Source of the DNA: Mycobacterium kiyosense
Lineage (GTDB): Bacteria; Actinomycetota; Actinomycetes; Mycobacteriales; Mycobacteriaceae
Reading direction: 5' to 3'
DNA: 64,000 nucleotides
Assembly (NCBI GenBank): GCA_021654635.1
Contig: AP025179.1
Span: forward strand, 2,852,001 to 2,916,000
In this document: piece by piece, positions 45,601 to 55,021 of the stretch
Layout: each line of letters starts with the position of its first letter
How positions within the stretch are numbered: position 1 is the first letter of the stretch
Notes under the pieces: generated by a model
Databases searched by the model: none
Told to the model about the DNA's origin: nothing
What the model saw: the letters and a program-made list of their open reading frames with translations, nothing else
Program-made: the position numbers and the translations under genes

Positions 45601-46522
45601 CTCCGGACAGGAACACCAATACGTCGCCGGGCGGTTCGGCCTGCAACTCGCCGATCGCGTCGACGATCGCCTCGATCTCGTCGCGGGTCTCGGTGCGCAC
45701 GATCTCGTGGTCGGGGTCGTCGGGTTCATCCTCGAGTGGCCCGGTGTGGATCGGAACTTCCAACGGCCGGTAGCGAATCTCGACCGGGTACGTCCGCCCG
45801 GATACCTCGACGATCGGTGCGTTGCCGAAGTGCGCGGCGAAGCGCTGCGGCTCGATGGTCGCCGAGGTGACGATCAGCTTCAAGTCCGGCCGGCGCGGCA
45901 ACAGCTCGCGCAGGTAGCCCAGCAGGAAGTCGATGTTCAGGCTGCGTTCGTGGGCCTCGTCGAGGATCAGGGTGTCGTAGCGCAGCAGCCGGCGGTCGCG
46001 CTGGATCTCGGCCAGCAGGATCCCGTCCGTCATCAGCTTGACCAGCGTGCGGTCGCTGACCTGGTCGGTGAAGCGAACGGTGTAGCCGACCACGTCGCCC
46101 AGCGGACTGCCCAGCTCGTCGGCGATGCGCTGCGCCACCGTGCGGGCGGCCAGCCGCCGCGGCTGAGTGTGCCCGATCACGCCGCGGACGCCCCGGCCGA
46201 CCTCGAGGCAGATCTTGGGTAGCTGGGTCGTCTTGCCCGAACCGGTTTCCCCGGCCACGATCACCACCTGGTTACCCGCGATGGCCTCGGCGATGTCCTG
46301 TCGCCGCTCGCTGATCGGCAGGTCGGGATAGCCGATCACCGGGACCGCGGCCCGCCGCGCCGCCACCAGCGCCTCCGCGTCGGCAATCTGCTCGCCGAGC
46401 TGACGCAGCTTCTCCGGCCCGGCGCCGCGCACGTTGCGCAACCGCCGCCGCAGCCGGTCCGCATCGCGAACGGTCAGCTCGTCCAGGCGTCTGCGCAATT
46501 CCGCGACGGACGATTCGGGCAC
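42623..46522 (-). CDS. hrpA: ATP-dependent RNA helicase HrpA
   Basis: A 1299-residue DEAH-box helicase. Motif I VIVAGETGSGKTTQLPKI, motif II LILDEAHERSLN, motif III VTSATIEP, motif VI SAAQRAGRCGRVAPG, then helicase-associated and OB domains (EILRTNLAAVLLQMAALQLG) and the long HrpA C-terminal region. It unwinds RNA and, in other bacteria, rescues stalled ribosomes. Length matches HrpA (about 1300). GTG 46522 begins PESSVAELRRRLDEL; the longer frame overlaps the next gene region and is not family-like. It is intact through almost 4 kb, which argues against a uniformly high base-error rate. Confidence 0.95.
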   Translation of the reverse strand: MPESSVAELRRRLDELTVRDADRLRRRLRNVRGAGPEKLRQLGEQIADAEALVAARRAAVPVIGYPDLPISERRQDIAEAIAGNQVVIVAGETGSGKTTQLPKICLEVGRGVRGVIGHTQPRRLAARTVAQRIADELGSPLGDVVGYTVRFTDQVSDRTLVKLMTDGILLAEIQRDRRLLRYDTLILDEAHERSLNIDFLLGYLRELLPRRPDLKLIVTSATIEPQRFAAHFGNAPIVEVSGRTYPVEIRYRPLEVPIHTGPLEDEPDDPDHEIVRTETRDEIEAIVDAIGELQAEPPGDVLVFLSGEREIRDTAEALADLENTEVLPLYARLPTADQQKVFASHTGRRVVLATNVAETSLTVPGIRYVVDPGNARISRYSRRLKVQRLPIEPISQASAAQRAGRCGRVAPGVCIRLYSEQDFSTRARYTEPEILRTNLAAVLLQMAALQLGDIENFPFLDPPDRRSVRDGVQLLQELGAFDRQGAITDLGRRLARLPVDPRLGRMILQAQTEGCVREVLVLAAALTIPDPRERPVDREETARQKHARFADEHSDFVAYLNLWQHLREQRKELSGSAFRRMCRNDFLHYLRIREWQDLVGQLRGIARDLGIHESDEPAGQAEIHAALLAGLLSHVGLRREDAREYLGARNARFVLAPGSALGKRPPRWVVVAELVETSRLYGRTAARIQPEMVERIAGDLVQRTYSEPHWDAKRGEVLAYERVTLYGLPLIARRRVGYGGVEPAVARELFIRHALVEGDWHTRHHFFADNARLRAELEELEERARRRDLLVGDDDIYALYDARIPAEVVSARHFDGWWKKQRHRTPDLLTFTREDLLHSSDTGDDDRPDTWRTGDAALPLTYRFEPGADDDGVTVHVPIDVLARLGGDEFAWQVPALREELITALIRSLPKELRRNFVPAPDTARAVLAGIEPSGASLLESVQRELRRRTGILVPIDAFALDKLPPHLRVTFAVESADGSEVARGKNLRALQEQLAAPARAAVAHAVAGVERSGLRQWPDDLTELPRVVERVVAGRSVRGFPAFVDAGNEVDVRVFATEVEQRGAIHPGLRRLLRLSIPSPVKAVERQLDPRARLTLGSNRDGSVAALLEDCADAATDALVPRPVWTRDEFASLRDRVAQDLAATTVDMVVRVEKVLSAAREVELRLPAEPTAAQAEAIADIRAQLHRLLPPGFVTATGRAHLGDLTRYLTAISRRLDRLPQAIQADRDRMQRVHAVQEAYDRLVQALPPAWAGADQVTDIARQIEELRVSLWAQQLGTPRPVSEQRVMRAIDALHGRI

Positions 46523-46554
46523 TCGCGACAGGATAGGCGTCCGGCGCGGTGCCG

Positions 46555-46887
46555 CTACTGCGGCGGGGGCACCAGCGGAGGCTGGCAGGTATTGGTCCCC
46601 GGGTCCCACCACCAGCCGTTATCGCAGGCCAGCGGCTGCGGGCCGACCCCCAGCGGGCGGCACACGTTCGCGGTGGGATCCCACCACTGGCCGTCTCCGC
46701 ACGCCAGCGGTTGTGGCCCCACCCCCAGCGGTCGGCACACCTTGCCGGTCGGATCCCACCATTCACCGGCACCGCAATCCGCCGAGCTCACTGCCGGGTT
46801 CACCATCGTGACGACCGCCATCGGTGCCACCACCATCGCGGCCACGGTCAACAGCCGGCAAACCATCGACCACATTGCGCACCTCAT
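46555..46887 (-). CDS. small secreted protein with three Trp-Trp-Asp-Pro repeats
   Basis: A 110-residue exported protein. After a signal peptide (residues 5-36; hydrophobic LLTVAAMVVAPMAVVTMV) come three near-identical repeats of about 25 residues, each with two Cys: GEWWDPTGKVCRPLGVGPQP, then GQWWDPTANVCRPLGVGPQP and GWWWDPGTNTCQPP. The pattern resembles small carbohydrate-binding repeats but no family can be named. The second Met (46875) has a GAGGTG site four bases away and is an alternative start. Confidence 0.75.
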   Translation of the reverse strand: MRCAMWSMVCRLLTVAAMVVAPMAVVTMVNPAVSSADCGAGEWWDPTGKVCRPLGVGPQPLACGDGQWWDPTANVCRPLGVGPQPLACDNGWWWDPGTNTCQPPLVPPPQ

Positions 46888-47117
46888 CTCGTGATGTTCC
46901 AGTCTGTCATCGGTGATTCGATGACGAGCGTATTTGCCCGCTTTTCCCGCCGCGAGCGGTTGCCAAACTCAGCGGCCGTAGGAAGCCCGGACGGTTCGGC
47001 AAACCCCTCAGCCGCGACCCTCTCCCGCGGGATCGGCGGCTCCCGATTTGCGAGCGTTCTGGTGCAGCCGGCCGACCGCCGCCAGCACCCTGCGGGGCGG
47101 TATGCCAGGATCGGGGC

Positions 47118-47762
47118 ATGACTGCCCGCAGCCTTGCCCCTATCCTCGGTGTCTTCGTTACGGCGACGTGGGCGCTGCTGAGCGTGCCCTTGGCCATCCC
47201 GTCCGCCGGTGCCGACCCTTGTGCGGATGTCTCGATAGTGTTCGCGCGCGGCACCCACCAGGAACCGGGACTCGGTAACATCGGCCAGGCGTTCGTCGAC
47301 TCCCTGACCTCGCAGATCGCCGGCAAGTCCGTCGAGGTCTACGCGGTCAACTACCCGGCCAACGACGACTACCACAACAGCGCGTCGGCCGGCGCCGACG
47401 ACGCCAGCGCACACGTCCAGGGCACCGTGGCCAGCTGCCCCAACACCAAGATCGTGCTGGGCGGCTACTCCCAGGGGGCCACCGTGATCAATCTGGCCAG
47501 CAACCAGATGCCGCCGGCGACCGCCAGCCACGTTGCCGCAGTCGCGTACTTCGGGGAGCCGTCCAGCGGCTTCTCCAGCGCGCTGTGGGGCGGCGGTCCG
47601 CTGCCGACGCTGAACCCGGCCTACGGCGGCAAGCTGATCAGCCAATGCGCCTCTGATGATCCGATCTGCACCGGCGGCGGCAACATCATCGCCCACGTCA
47701 CCTACATCGAGAACGGCATGGTCGAGCAGGCCGCCACCTTCGCAGCCAACCGGCTCAAGTAG
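47118..47762 (+). CDS. cutinase-family secreted esterase
   Basis: A 214-residue cutinase-like protein. Signal peptide to about residue 32 (SAGA-DP). The mature enzyme has SIVFARGTHQEPGLG (oxyanion), GGYSQGATVI (Ser nucleophile), CASDDPICTGGG (Asp with flanking Cys) and a His in IAHVTY. All catalytic residues are present. Family members hydrolyse esters of lipids at the cell envelope. Confidence 0.92.
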   Translation: MTARSLAPILGVFVTATWALLSVPLAIPSAGADPCADVSIVFARGTHQEPGLGNIGQAFVDSLTSQIAGKSVEVYAVNYPANDDYHNSASAGADDASAHVQGTVASCPNTKIVLGGYSQGATVINLASNQMPPATASHVAAVAYFGEPSSGFSSALWGGGPLPTLNPAYGGKLISQCASDDPICTGGGNIIAHVTYIENGMVEQAATFAANRLK

Positions 47763-47817
47763 CTGCACTCCCGGAGCGGTGGGCAGCGCCGAATTTCGCG
47801 GAAGTTCGGCGGCAGGG

Positions 47818-49230
47818 TCAGCGCGGCAGCAGGCGCCGCTTCTGCTCGGTGAATTCTTCGTCGGTGAGGATGCCCGCATCGCGCAGCGACGCCAGCTCCC
47901 GTAGCTCGGCGGCAATGCTGGTGATCGGGCCGCCGAGGGGGGCCGCTGGGACGGCCTCGTCGGTGCCGTGCCCGCTCGCCTCGGTTTTCGCGTCGGCGTC
48001 TCCCTTGACGTCGCCCTTGCCCTCCGCCGGCCGCTTGGTCACGCCGCCGAGCCGCTCGCGGGTGCGCGTCCCGGCGCCACCGGATCCGGTGGTGCCGGCC
48101 ATCGCACGACCAGCCATGCCGGCCAGCGCCATCTGGCTGAACACGCTCCCGGCGCCGGAGGCCTCGGCGGCCGCGGCAGCGCTGCTAGCCGGCAAGGCCA
48201 TCGCGGCGAGCCGCACGTTCGGGGCCGCCGTCGTCCAGCCGGCGGGCACCGACAACGCGCCAACCGAACTGGCCTCCCCCAGTCCGGCCGAGACGCCGGG
48301 GTTGATGACCGGGAACGACGTCGGCGTGGCCGGTCCGGTCCCGGGCCACGTCTCGACACCTGCCCAGCCGCTGACGATGTCATCGGTGTGTTCACCGATG
48401 TAGTAGCCGTTGATGTCGTAGGGCAACGCGGTACCGGCCAGGATTCCGTCCAGGGTCAGTCCCGATGCACCGAGCTCCGGATCGAGGAAGATGCCGCTGA
48501 GGTCGCCCAACAAGTCCAGGATTTGCAGGAGCGACAGGCCGGACACGAGAGGGTCGGTCACCGCGGCCGGGGCGGCCATACTGGTCAAGGTGTCGGGGAC
48601 CGCCGAGAACGCCTGAGTCGCCGTGGTGACGGCGCTCTGCACCTGTCCGGCAGAGGTGCCGCTCGCTTGTGCCACGGCGGCGGCCTGGGCCGGCAACCCG
48701 CCGGAATTGGTGGTGGACTCGGGCTCGGTGAACGGGGTCAGCGTGGTCGCCGCCGCCGACGCCGCGGCGTAGCTGAGCATGGCGGCCGAGTCCTGGGCCC
48801 ACATCTCCGCGTACTGGGTTTCGGTCAGCGCGATCGCCGGAGTGTTCTGCCCGAAGAAGTTGGTGGCTACCAGCGTCGCCAGCAGGGAGCGGTTGGCCGC
48901 GACGACCGGAGGCGGCACCGTTTCGGCGAAAGCGGTCTCGTAAGCGACGGCCGCCGCTTTCGCCTGGCCGGCGGTCTGTTCGGCCTGCACGGCGGTGGCC
49001 TGCAGCCACGCCACGTAAGGGGCGGCGGCTGCGGACATCGACGCCGACGCCGGGCCCACCCAAGGGGCGGCGGTCAGCGTAGAGACCACCGACTGATATG
49101 CACTCGCCGTCGAGTACAAGTCGGCGGACAGCGCGTCCCACGCGGCGGCCGCACCCAGCATCGAGCCCGAGCCGGGACCCGCGTACATCAGCGCCGAGTT
49201 GATCTCCGGCGGCAGCATTCCGAAGTCCAT
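47818..49230 (-). CDS. PPE family protein (SVP subgroup) with C-terminal SHOCT domain
   Basis: A 470-residue protein. The PPE domain covers residues 1-180 ([38 protein letters not shown]). The SVP motif GALSVPAGW lies near residue 350. The last 30 residues ([20 protein letters not shown], then EFTEQKRRL) form a SHOCT domain, a small helical domain often tied to oligomerisation. A Gly/Ala and charged linker joins the two. PPE proteins are usually exported by ESX systems with a PE partner, but no PE gene is adjacent here. ATG 49230 is the family start. Confidence 0.92.
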   Translation of the reverse strand: MDFGMLPPEINSALMYAGPGSGSMLGAAAAWDALSADLYSTASAYQSVVSTLTAAPWVGPASASMSAAAAPYVAWLQATAVQAEQTAGQAKAAAVAYETAFAETVPPPVVAANRSLLATLVATNFFGQNTPAIALTETQYAEMWAQDSAAMLSYAAASAAATTLTPFTEPESTTNSGGLPAQAAAVAQASGTSAGQVQSAVTTATQAFSAVPDTLTSMAAPAAVTDPLVSGLSLLQILDLLGDLSGIFLDPELGASGLTLDGILAGTALPYDINGYYIGEHTDDIVSGWAGVETWPGTGPATPTSFPVINPGVSAGLGEASSVGALSVPAGWTTAAPNVRLAAMALPASSAAAAAEASGAGSVFSQMALAGMAGRAMAGTTGSGGAGTRTRERLGGVTKRPAEGKGDVKGDADAKTEASGHGTDEAVPAAPLGGPITSIAAELRELASLRDAGILTDEEFTEQKRRLLPR

Positions 49231-49517
49231 GGCGTTCCCTCCGATCGATGTGGTCGGACGCGAGCCCGTACGCTCCCATGCCTGTGGCCGCCCGCCGACG
49301 GATGAATTTCCGTCGCGGGCCGGCCACCGTGGCACCCCCCTGTCGCTGCAGCGTCGAGCTGTAAGCACGTTGCTGTGTTACGGCAGGTTCGACTATATGT
49401 TGCCCGCCGTTCGCACAGCCTTCACCAATAAATCACACAATTGCCTCGCGGCTTAAATTTCGGCGCCGGGTAAAGGGCGTGCTCATGGTCACAAATCGAG
49501 CCGCGTTCGAGTTCCGT

Positions 49518-49952
49518 CTACCGCTCGAACTCCAGGTGATGGCGTATCTCTTCGGCCGCGGCTTCCAGATTGCGGGTGACCAACCCGCGCCCGAGCCATT
49601 CGCTGAGCCGGGCGACGCCGAGTCCGGTGGTGGTGAAAGTCAGCGTCAGAGTGAGCCGGCTGAACTCGCGGTGCGGTTCGGCCAGGGCTGAGAAGGAATG
49701 GCGGGTCCCCTGCACCGACCGCCACTTCAGCAGGCTGCCGGTGGGCGTCGCAATGAGCACCCGCCCGCCCAGTTGGATGGTGCCGCTGTCCAGATAGACG
49801 TCCCACAGCTCGCCGTCGTCGCGGGCCTGGATGAACTTGCACCGGCTGAAGATCGAGACCTGAGGGAACAGGCTGTGCGGGTCGGTGACGAACCGGCCGC
49901 TCTCGGGAAACGGACACTTGATATCGCGGGTGACGCTGACTGTCTGGGTCAT
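49518..49952 (-). CDS. SRPBCC (START-like) family protein
   Basis: A 144-residue hotdog-helix-grip protein. N-terminal strand and loop VTRDIKCPFPESGRFVTDPH, then a central antiparallel sheet (RVLIATPTGSLLKWRSVQGT; SRLTLTLTFTTTG) and a long C-terminal helix (RNLEAAAEEIRHHLEFE). SRPBCC folds bind hydrophobic ligands. Adjacent upstream lies an acyltransferase gene with one base between them, so a role in lipid handling is likely (inference). Confidence 0.75.
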   Translation of the reverse strand: MTQTVSVTRDIKCPFPESGRFVTDPHSLFPQVSIFSRCKFIQARDDGELWDVYLDSGTIQLGGRVLIATPTGSLLKWRSVQGTRHSFSALAEPHREFSRLTLTLTFTTTGLGVARLSEWLGRGLVTRNLEAAAEEIRHHLEFER

Positions 49953-49953
49953 G

Positions 49954-50763
49954 TCAGCGAACCAGCGGGACGATGGTCTTGCTGGCCAGCTTCGACAGCC
50001 CGACCTGCATGACGCTGGTGACGTAGGCCGCCGCGTGATCCCAATCCGGTTCGTCCCCGAACCGGGCCCGTACGTCGATGGGATCGAGCACCTGCATGCG
50101 GATTTTGGCCGGCAACGGAAAGTGCGGCAACGGCAGCGGCGACAGTCCCCAGGGGATGCTCAGGGTCATCGGCATGCTCTTGACGCGGGCCAGCTTGTCC
50201 AGCCGGAGCAATTGTGCGGTGCGCCGGCCGTCGTTGAGCACGATCAGGGTGTCGTGACCACCGGTGGCGACCACCGGCACGATCTTGACGTTGCACTCAT
50301 GCGCCAGCCGCAGGTATCCCTTGCGGCCGGAGAACACGATCTTGTTCCGGTCGCGCCATGGCCGCAGTGCCTCGACGTCGCCGCCCGGGTACACCAGAGC
50401 CGAGCCGTCACATGCGAAGACGCGTTCGGCGAAGGAGTGCGCGGCGGGAACTACACCGAGCTTGCGGGTCAGCCCGCCGATGAACGGCGCGGCCGCGATG
50501 GTGTCGTGTGCCAGCGCGTAGAGCGGCCGGCCTTCGACGGTGAAATAGGTGTTGTAGGCGAGCAAGAAGATGAAAGTGTCCGGGGTGGCGCCCCCACCAC
50601 TGTGGTTGCCCACGAACAGCACCGGCTCATCCGGCACCTTCTCGAAACCGTTGACCTCGGCCCGGAACCACACTGTCGAGGCCAGCCACAGGGGCGGCAG
50701 GATGGCGCGAATGAACTCTGGATCGCGGTGGCGGAGTTCCTTCGGGAGGCGTGGCCGGGTCAT
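49954..50763 (-). CDS. glycerol-3-phosphate / lysophospholipid acyltransferase-like protein
   Basis: A 269-residue PlsC-like acyltransferase. The motif FVGNHSGGGATPD contains the His and Asp of the HX4D-type site (with a longer spacing), and DGSALVYPGGDVEALRPW replaces the FPEG box; KIVPVVATGGHDTL is the third block. Such proteins transfer acyl groups to phospholipid or glycolipid acceptors at the membrane. ATG 50763 begins MTRPRLPKELRHRDP. It is coupled to the SRPBCC gene (one base apart). Confidence 0.85.
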   Translation of the reverse strand: MTRPRLPKELRHRDPEFIRAILPPLWLASTVWFRAEVNGFEKVPDEPVLFVGNHSGGGATPDTFIFLLAYNTYFTVEGRPLYALAHDTIAAAPFIGGLTRKLGVVPAAHSFAERVFACDGSALVYPGGDVEALRPWRDRNKIVFSGRKGYLRLAHECNVKIVPVVATGGHDTLIVLNDGRRTAQLLRLDKLARVKSMPMTLSIPWGLSPLPLPHFPLPAKIRMQVLDPIDVRARFGDEPDWDHAAAYVTSVMQVGLSKLASKTIVPLVR

Positions 50764-50968
50764 CACGATGAGACTAAACCGATTCGACGGGTTTTTAGCC
50801 CGATCGACCTCGGCACGGCGCGGCCAAGGTCTCCGCTCGCGCCGGCCGACGGGCCGTGTCGTAGCTTGGGACCAACGGGTTGGGGTGCTCCCCCGGCGAG
50901 CAACGTGGGGGAAGCGAACATGCGACAAGTCCGAGACAGTCTGCGAGACAGGCTTGGTGGTCGCCCAA

Positions 50969-50988
50969 GTGCGGCGCGAACGCCGCAC
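50969..50988 (+). other. perfect 8-bp hairpin with CGAA loop
   Basis: GTGCGGCG (50969-50976) and CGCCGCAC (50981-50988) flank CGAA. It lies about 170 bases before the glycosyltransferase start, so it would be in a long mRNA leader if transcription begins upstream. Confidence 0.5.
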
Positions 50989-51056
50989 GCGGGCGGCCCG
51001 CTTGGCGTGATCGTCTCGGGAATGCGTTTGCGCTGTTTAGCCGACCGAACTATCAT

Positions 51057-51072
51057 CTGGACACATGTCCAG
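51057..51072. promoter_or_regulatory. operator-like dyad upstream of the glycosyltransferase gene
   Basis: CTGGACA-CA-TGTCCAG is a 7-bp inverted repeat with a two-base centre. The TATCAT just before it (51051-51056) looks like a -10 element, so a repressor bound here would block initiation. No regulator gene is adjacent. Confidence 0.5.
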
Positions 51073-51160
51073 TTTGCTGCCGCACCGTTCTCGGGTTCGT
51101 TGACCGCAATGGGATTGGTGCCCTTCCCTCCATTCGGTCGTTGGCGGTAAAGGGTTGACT

Positions 51161-52417
51161 ATGCGAATTGCTCTGCTGTCCTACCGGAGTAAGGATCACT
51201 GCGGCGGGCAGGGTGTCTATGTGCGTCATCTGAGCCGTGGTCTGGTAGATCTCGGCCACGACGTCGAGGTGTTCTCCGGTCAGCCATACCCCGAGTTGCT
51301 CGACCCTCGGGTGCGCCTGACCAAGGTGCCGAGCCTGGATCTGTACCGCGAACCGGACCCCTTCCGGGTGCCGCGGCCGAGCGAGATCCGTGACTCGATC
51401 GACCTGCTCGAACTCGCCACCATGTGGACCGCGGGGTTCCCGGAGCCGCGGACCTTCACCTTGCGGGTGGCCCGGATACTGGCCGAACGGGCCGCCGACT
51501 TCGACGTCGTCCACGACAACCAAAGCCTGGGCACCGGGCTGTTGACCATCGCCGACACCGGCATGCCGGTCGTGGCCACCGTGCACCACCCCATCACCCG
51601 GGACCGGGTGCTCGATCTCGCGGCCGCGAAGTGGTGGCGCAAACCGTTGGTGCACCGCTGGTATGGGTTCTCCAACATGCAAAAGCAGGTGGCCGCCCAG
51701 ATTCCCGACCTGCTGACGGTGTCGTCGTCGTCCGCGCAGGACATCGTCACCGATTTCGGTGTGTCGCCGGACCAGCTGCACGTGGTGCCGCTGGGCGTGA
51801 ATACCGATCTGTTCCAACCGGTTTCGCTGCCCCGGCAACCGGGCCGGGTGATGGCGATCGCGAGCGCCGACACGCCCCTGAAAGGCGTCAGTACGCTGCT
51901 GCACGCAATCGCCAAGTTACGGATGAACAGAGATCTGGAGCTGCGACTGGTCGCACGGGTGGAACCACACGGGCCCACCCACAAACTCATCGCCGAGCTC
52001 GGCATCTCCGACATCGTCCACATCGCCAGCGGGTTGTCCGATGCCGACCTTGCCGCATTGTTCGCCTCAGCGGAGGTTGCCTGCATTCCCTCTCTCTACG
52101 AAGGGTTTTCGCTGCCGGCCGTGGAGGCCATGGCGAGCGGAACCCCGATCGTGGCCAGCCGGGTGGGTGCGCTACCCGAAGTCCTGGGGACCGACGGCGC
52201 CTGCGCGGAATTGGTGGCCCCCGCCGACGTCGACGCGCTGACCAACGCCCTGGGCCGGCTGCTCGACTCGCCGGAGACGCGGCGCAGGATGGGCAAGGCG
52301 GGCCGAGAACGCGCGGTGAGCGTGTTCAGCTGGGAGGCGGTGGCCGCCCAGACTGTTCGGGTGTACGAGCGGGCCATCGCCCGCGTCGGCAACGCCGAAG
52401 GTGCGGCACCGTGCTGA
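51161..52417 (+). CDS. glycosyltransferase family 4 protein
   Basis: A 418-residue GT-B enzyme. The N-terminal Rossmann half begins MRIALLSYRSKDHCGGQGVY, with HVVPLGVNTDLFQP and ASADTPLKG at the domain junction; the C-terminal half holds SLYEGFSLPAVEAMASGTPI, the sugar-nucleotide EX7E motif. It transfers a sugar from a nucleotide or lipid donor to an unknown acceptor, probably a cell-envelope glycolipid. ATG 51161 follows AAAGGG. It overlaps the next gene by seven bases. Confidence 0.9.
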   Translation: MRIALLSYRSKDHCGGQGVYVRHLSRGLVDLGHDVEVFSGQPYPELLDPRVRLTKVPSLDLYREPDPFRVPRPSEIRDSIDLLELATMWTAGFPEPRTFTLRVARILAERAADFDVVHDNQSLGTGLLTIADTGMPVVATVHHPITRDRVLDLAAAKWWRKPLVHRWYGFSNMQKQVAAQIPDLLTVSSSSAQDIVTDFGVSPDQLHVVPLGVNTDLFQPVSLPRQPGRVMAIASADTPLKGVSTLLHAIAKLRMNRDLELRLVARVEPHGPTHKLIAELGISDIVHIASGLSDADLAALFASAEVACIPSLYEGFSLPAVEAMASGTPIVASRVGALPEVLGTDGACAELVAPADVDALTNALGRLLDSPETRRRMGKAGRERAVSVFSWEAVAAQTVRVYERAIARVGNAEGAAPC

Positions 52418-53169
52418 CGGTCGACTTTGATCGCCTGGCTGTCGGGCCGGCCACCACCGTTATCGACGTGGGTTGCGGGGCCGGTCGGCACGCGTTCGAA
52501 GCGTACCGGCGCGGCGCGGACGTGGTCGCGTTCGACCAGAACGAAGACGACCTACGTTCGGTGGACGCCATTCTGCGCGCGATGGCCAACAACGGCGAGG
52601 CGCCTGAGGGTGCTGCCGCGAAAGTCGTTCGCGGCGACGCACTCAACCTGCCGTACGCCGACGAGACATTCGATTGCGTGATCGCCTCGGAGATCCTGGA
52701 GCACATTCCCGAGGACGACGCCGCCATCGCCGAGTTGATCCGGGTCCTCAAAGTCGGTGGCAGGTTGGCGGTCAGCGTGCCGCGCTGGCTCCCCGAGCAG
52801 GTCTGTTGGCTGCTGTCCGAGGAGTACCACAGCAACGACGGTGGCCATGTGCGTATCTACCGGGCCAGTGCGCTGCGGGACAAGATCCTGGGCAGCGGAC
52901 TGGAATTGACCCACACGCACCATGCGCACGCATTGCACTCTCCGTTCTGGTGGCTCAAATGTGCTGTGGGCGTGGGCAATACCGACCATCCCGCTGTCAC
53001 CGCCTACCACAAACTGCTGGTGTGGGACCTGATGCAACGGCCCAAAGTCACCCAGCTGGCGGAGAAGGTGCTCAATCCGCTGGTGGGTAAGAGCGTGGCA
53101 CTGTATTTCGCCAAGCCCCGGCCTACCGGAAGTCAAACGGAACAAGGGTATTCAGTTGCATCGGGATAA
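52411..53169 (+). CDS. class I SAM-dependent methyltransferase
   Basis: A 252-residue methyltransferase. SAM-binding motif I VIDVGCGAGRHAFEAYRRGA, acidic motif II VVAFDQNEDDL, motif IV FDCVIASEILEHIPED, then LKVGGRLAVSVPRW. GTG 52411 overlaps the glycosyltransferase end. The target is probably the product of that glycosyltransferase (inference). The next gene starts 14 bases before its stop. Confidence 0.9.
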   Translation: MLTVDFDRLAVGPATTVIDVGCGAGRHAFEAYRRGADVVAFDQNEDDLRSVDAILRAMANNGEAPEGAAAKVVRGDALNLPYADETFDCVIASEILEHIPEDDAAIAELIRVLKVGGRLAVSVPRWLPEQVCWLLSEEYHSNDGGHVRIYRASALRDKILGSGLELTHTHHAHALHSPFWWLKCAVGVGNTDHPAVTAYHKLLVWDLMQRPKVTQLAEKVLNPLVGKSVALYFAKPRPTGSQTEQGYSVASG

Positions 53170-54234
53170 CCCGCCGGCGGTGCCCGGTGTCCTCACGCCA
53201 GAGCAGTGCCGGCAAACTGCTGCATCCATTGCCGCGGCGCAGGAACCCTCGGGTGCGATCCCCCTGGTTCGCCGGTGGCCATACCGATCCCTGGGATCAC
53301 GTGGAAAACGCGATGGCGCTCACCGCGGCCGGACTGCTGGAGCCGGCCCGCGCTGCGTTCGACTGGTGTCGTCGCACGCAGCGCGCAAGACGGTTCCTGG
53401 CCGCTGCAGATCCGTTCCGGTGTCGTCGAAGATGCCAACAGCGACAGCAACTTCTGCGCCTACATCGCCACCGGCGTCTGGCACCACGTATTGATCACCG
53501 GTGACGAGGACTTCGCCACCGAGATGTGGCCGGTGGTGCAGAAGGCCATCGACTTCGTCATCGATCTTCAGGTCGGTTACGGTGAGATCTGTTGGGCCAG
53601 AAGCGAAGCCGGGCCGGTGCCGGAGGCGCTGCTGACCGGCTGCTCGAGCATCTTCCACAGCATCCGGTGTGCCCTGGCGCTGGCCGCGTTCATCGGGGAA
53701 CCACAGCCGGAATGGGAACTGGCGGTAGGACGTCTGGGTCATGCGCTGATTGCGCACCCCGAGGTGTTCACCGAGAAAGACCGTTACTCCATGGACTGGT
53801 ACTACCCCATCCTGGGCAGCGCGCTGCGGGGTCCGCAGGCCGCAGCCCGCATCAAAGGGCGTTGGGACGAATTCGTGGTGGGCGGTCTGGGTATCCGGTG
53901 TGTGCTGGATCGGCCCTGGGTCACCGGTGCCGAAACCTGTGAGCTGGTGCTGGCTCTCGACGCGATCGGTCACCGGACCGCCGCGCATCGGCAGTTCGGC
54001 GCGATGCAACATCTGCGCGAAGCCGACGGCTCCTACTGGACGGGTCTGGTGTTCGCCGACGGGAAGCGGTGGCCCGAAGAGCGCACCACCTGGACCGGGG
54101 CGGCGATGATCCTGGCCGCCGATGCGCTGTCCGGCACCACGCCGGGCAGCGGAATCTTCCGCGGGGATGCGTTACCGCTGGGCCTGCAGACCGACTTCGA
54201 CTGTGAGTGCGTGCCGGCCGGGCCCGGCCGCTAG
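53156..54234 (+). pseudogene. alpha/alpha-toroid (prenyltransferase / cyclase-fold) protein, two frameshifts
   Basis: Coding is spread over three frames: LTPEQCRQTAASIAAAQEPS, then WFAGGHTDPWDHVENAMAL, then DGSWPLQIRSGVVEDANSDS to the end at 54234. The breaks lie at a C5 run (53260-53264) and at AA 53387-53388; removing one C and one A restores one protein of about 358 residues with toroid repeats (GAIPWFAGG-, DGSWP-type). TTG 53156 overlaps the methyltransferase end. The fold occurs in prenyltransferases, terpene cyclases and other cyclases; the substrate is unknown. It is probably intact in the cell if the indels are sequence errors. Confidence 0.8.
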
Positions 54235-54247
54235 CTGCTCGTTCAGC

Positions 54248-54913
<666 letters not shown>

Positions 54914-55021
54914 TTAACGGCCGCGCCGACGGCGCTGGTAACCCGGTGGCGTTCTGTCTCGAAACCTTGCTGGGTCTAGGCAGCGGCAACCGAACTGGAC
55001 AGCCGTCCGGTCGCCTCGAGA

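Larger units (their letters stand above)
50764..51160. other. divergent intergenic region with RNA-like hairpins and an operator-like dyad
   Basis: About 400 bases between the acyltransferase (minus) and glycosyltransferase (plus) genes. It contains a C5/G5 hairpin (TGCTCCCCCGG with CGTGGGGGAAG, 50886-50915), a perfect 8-bp hairpin (50969-50988) and the dyad at 51057-51072. Short open frames here lack support. Confidence 0.5.
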
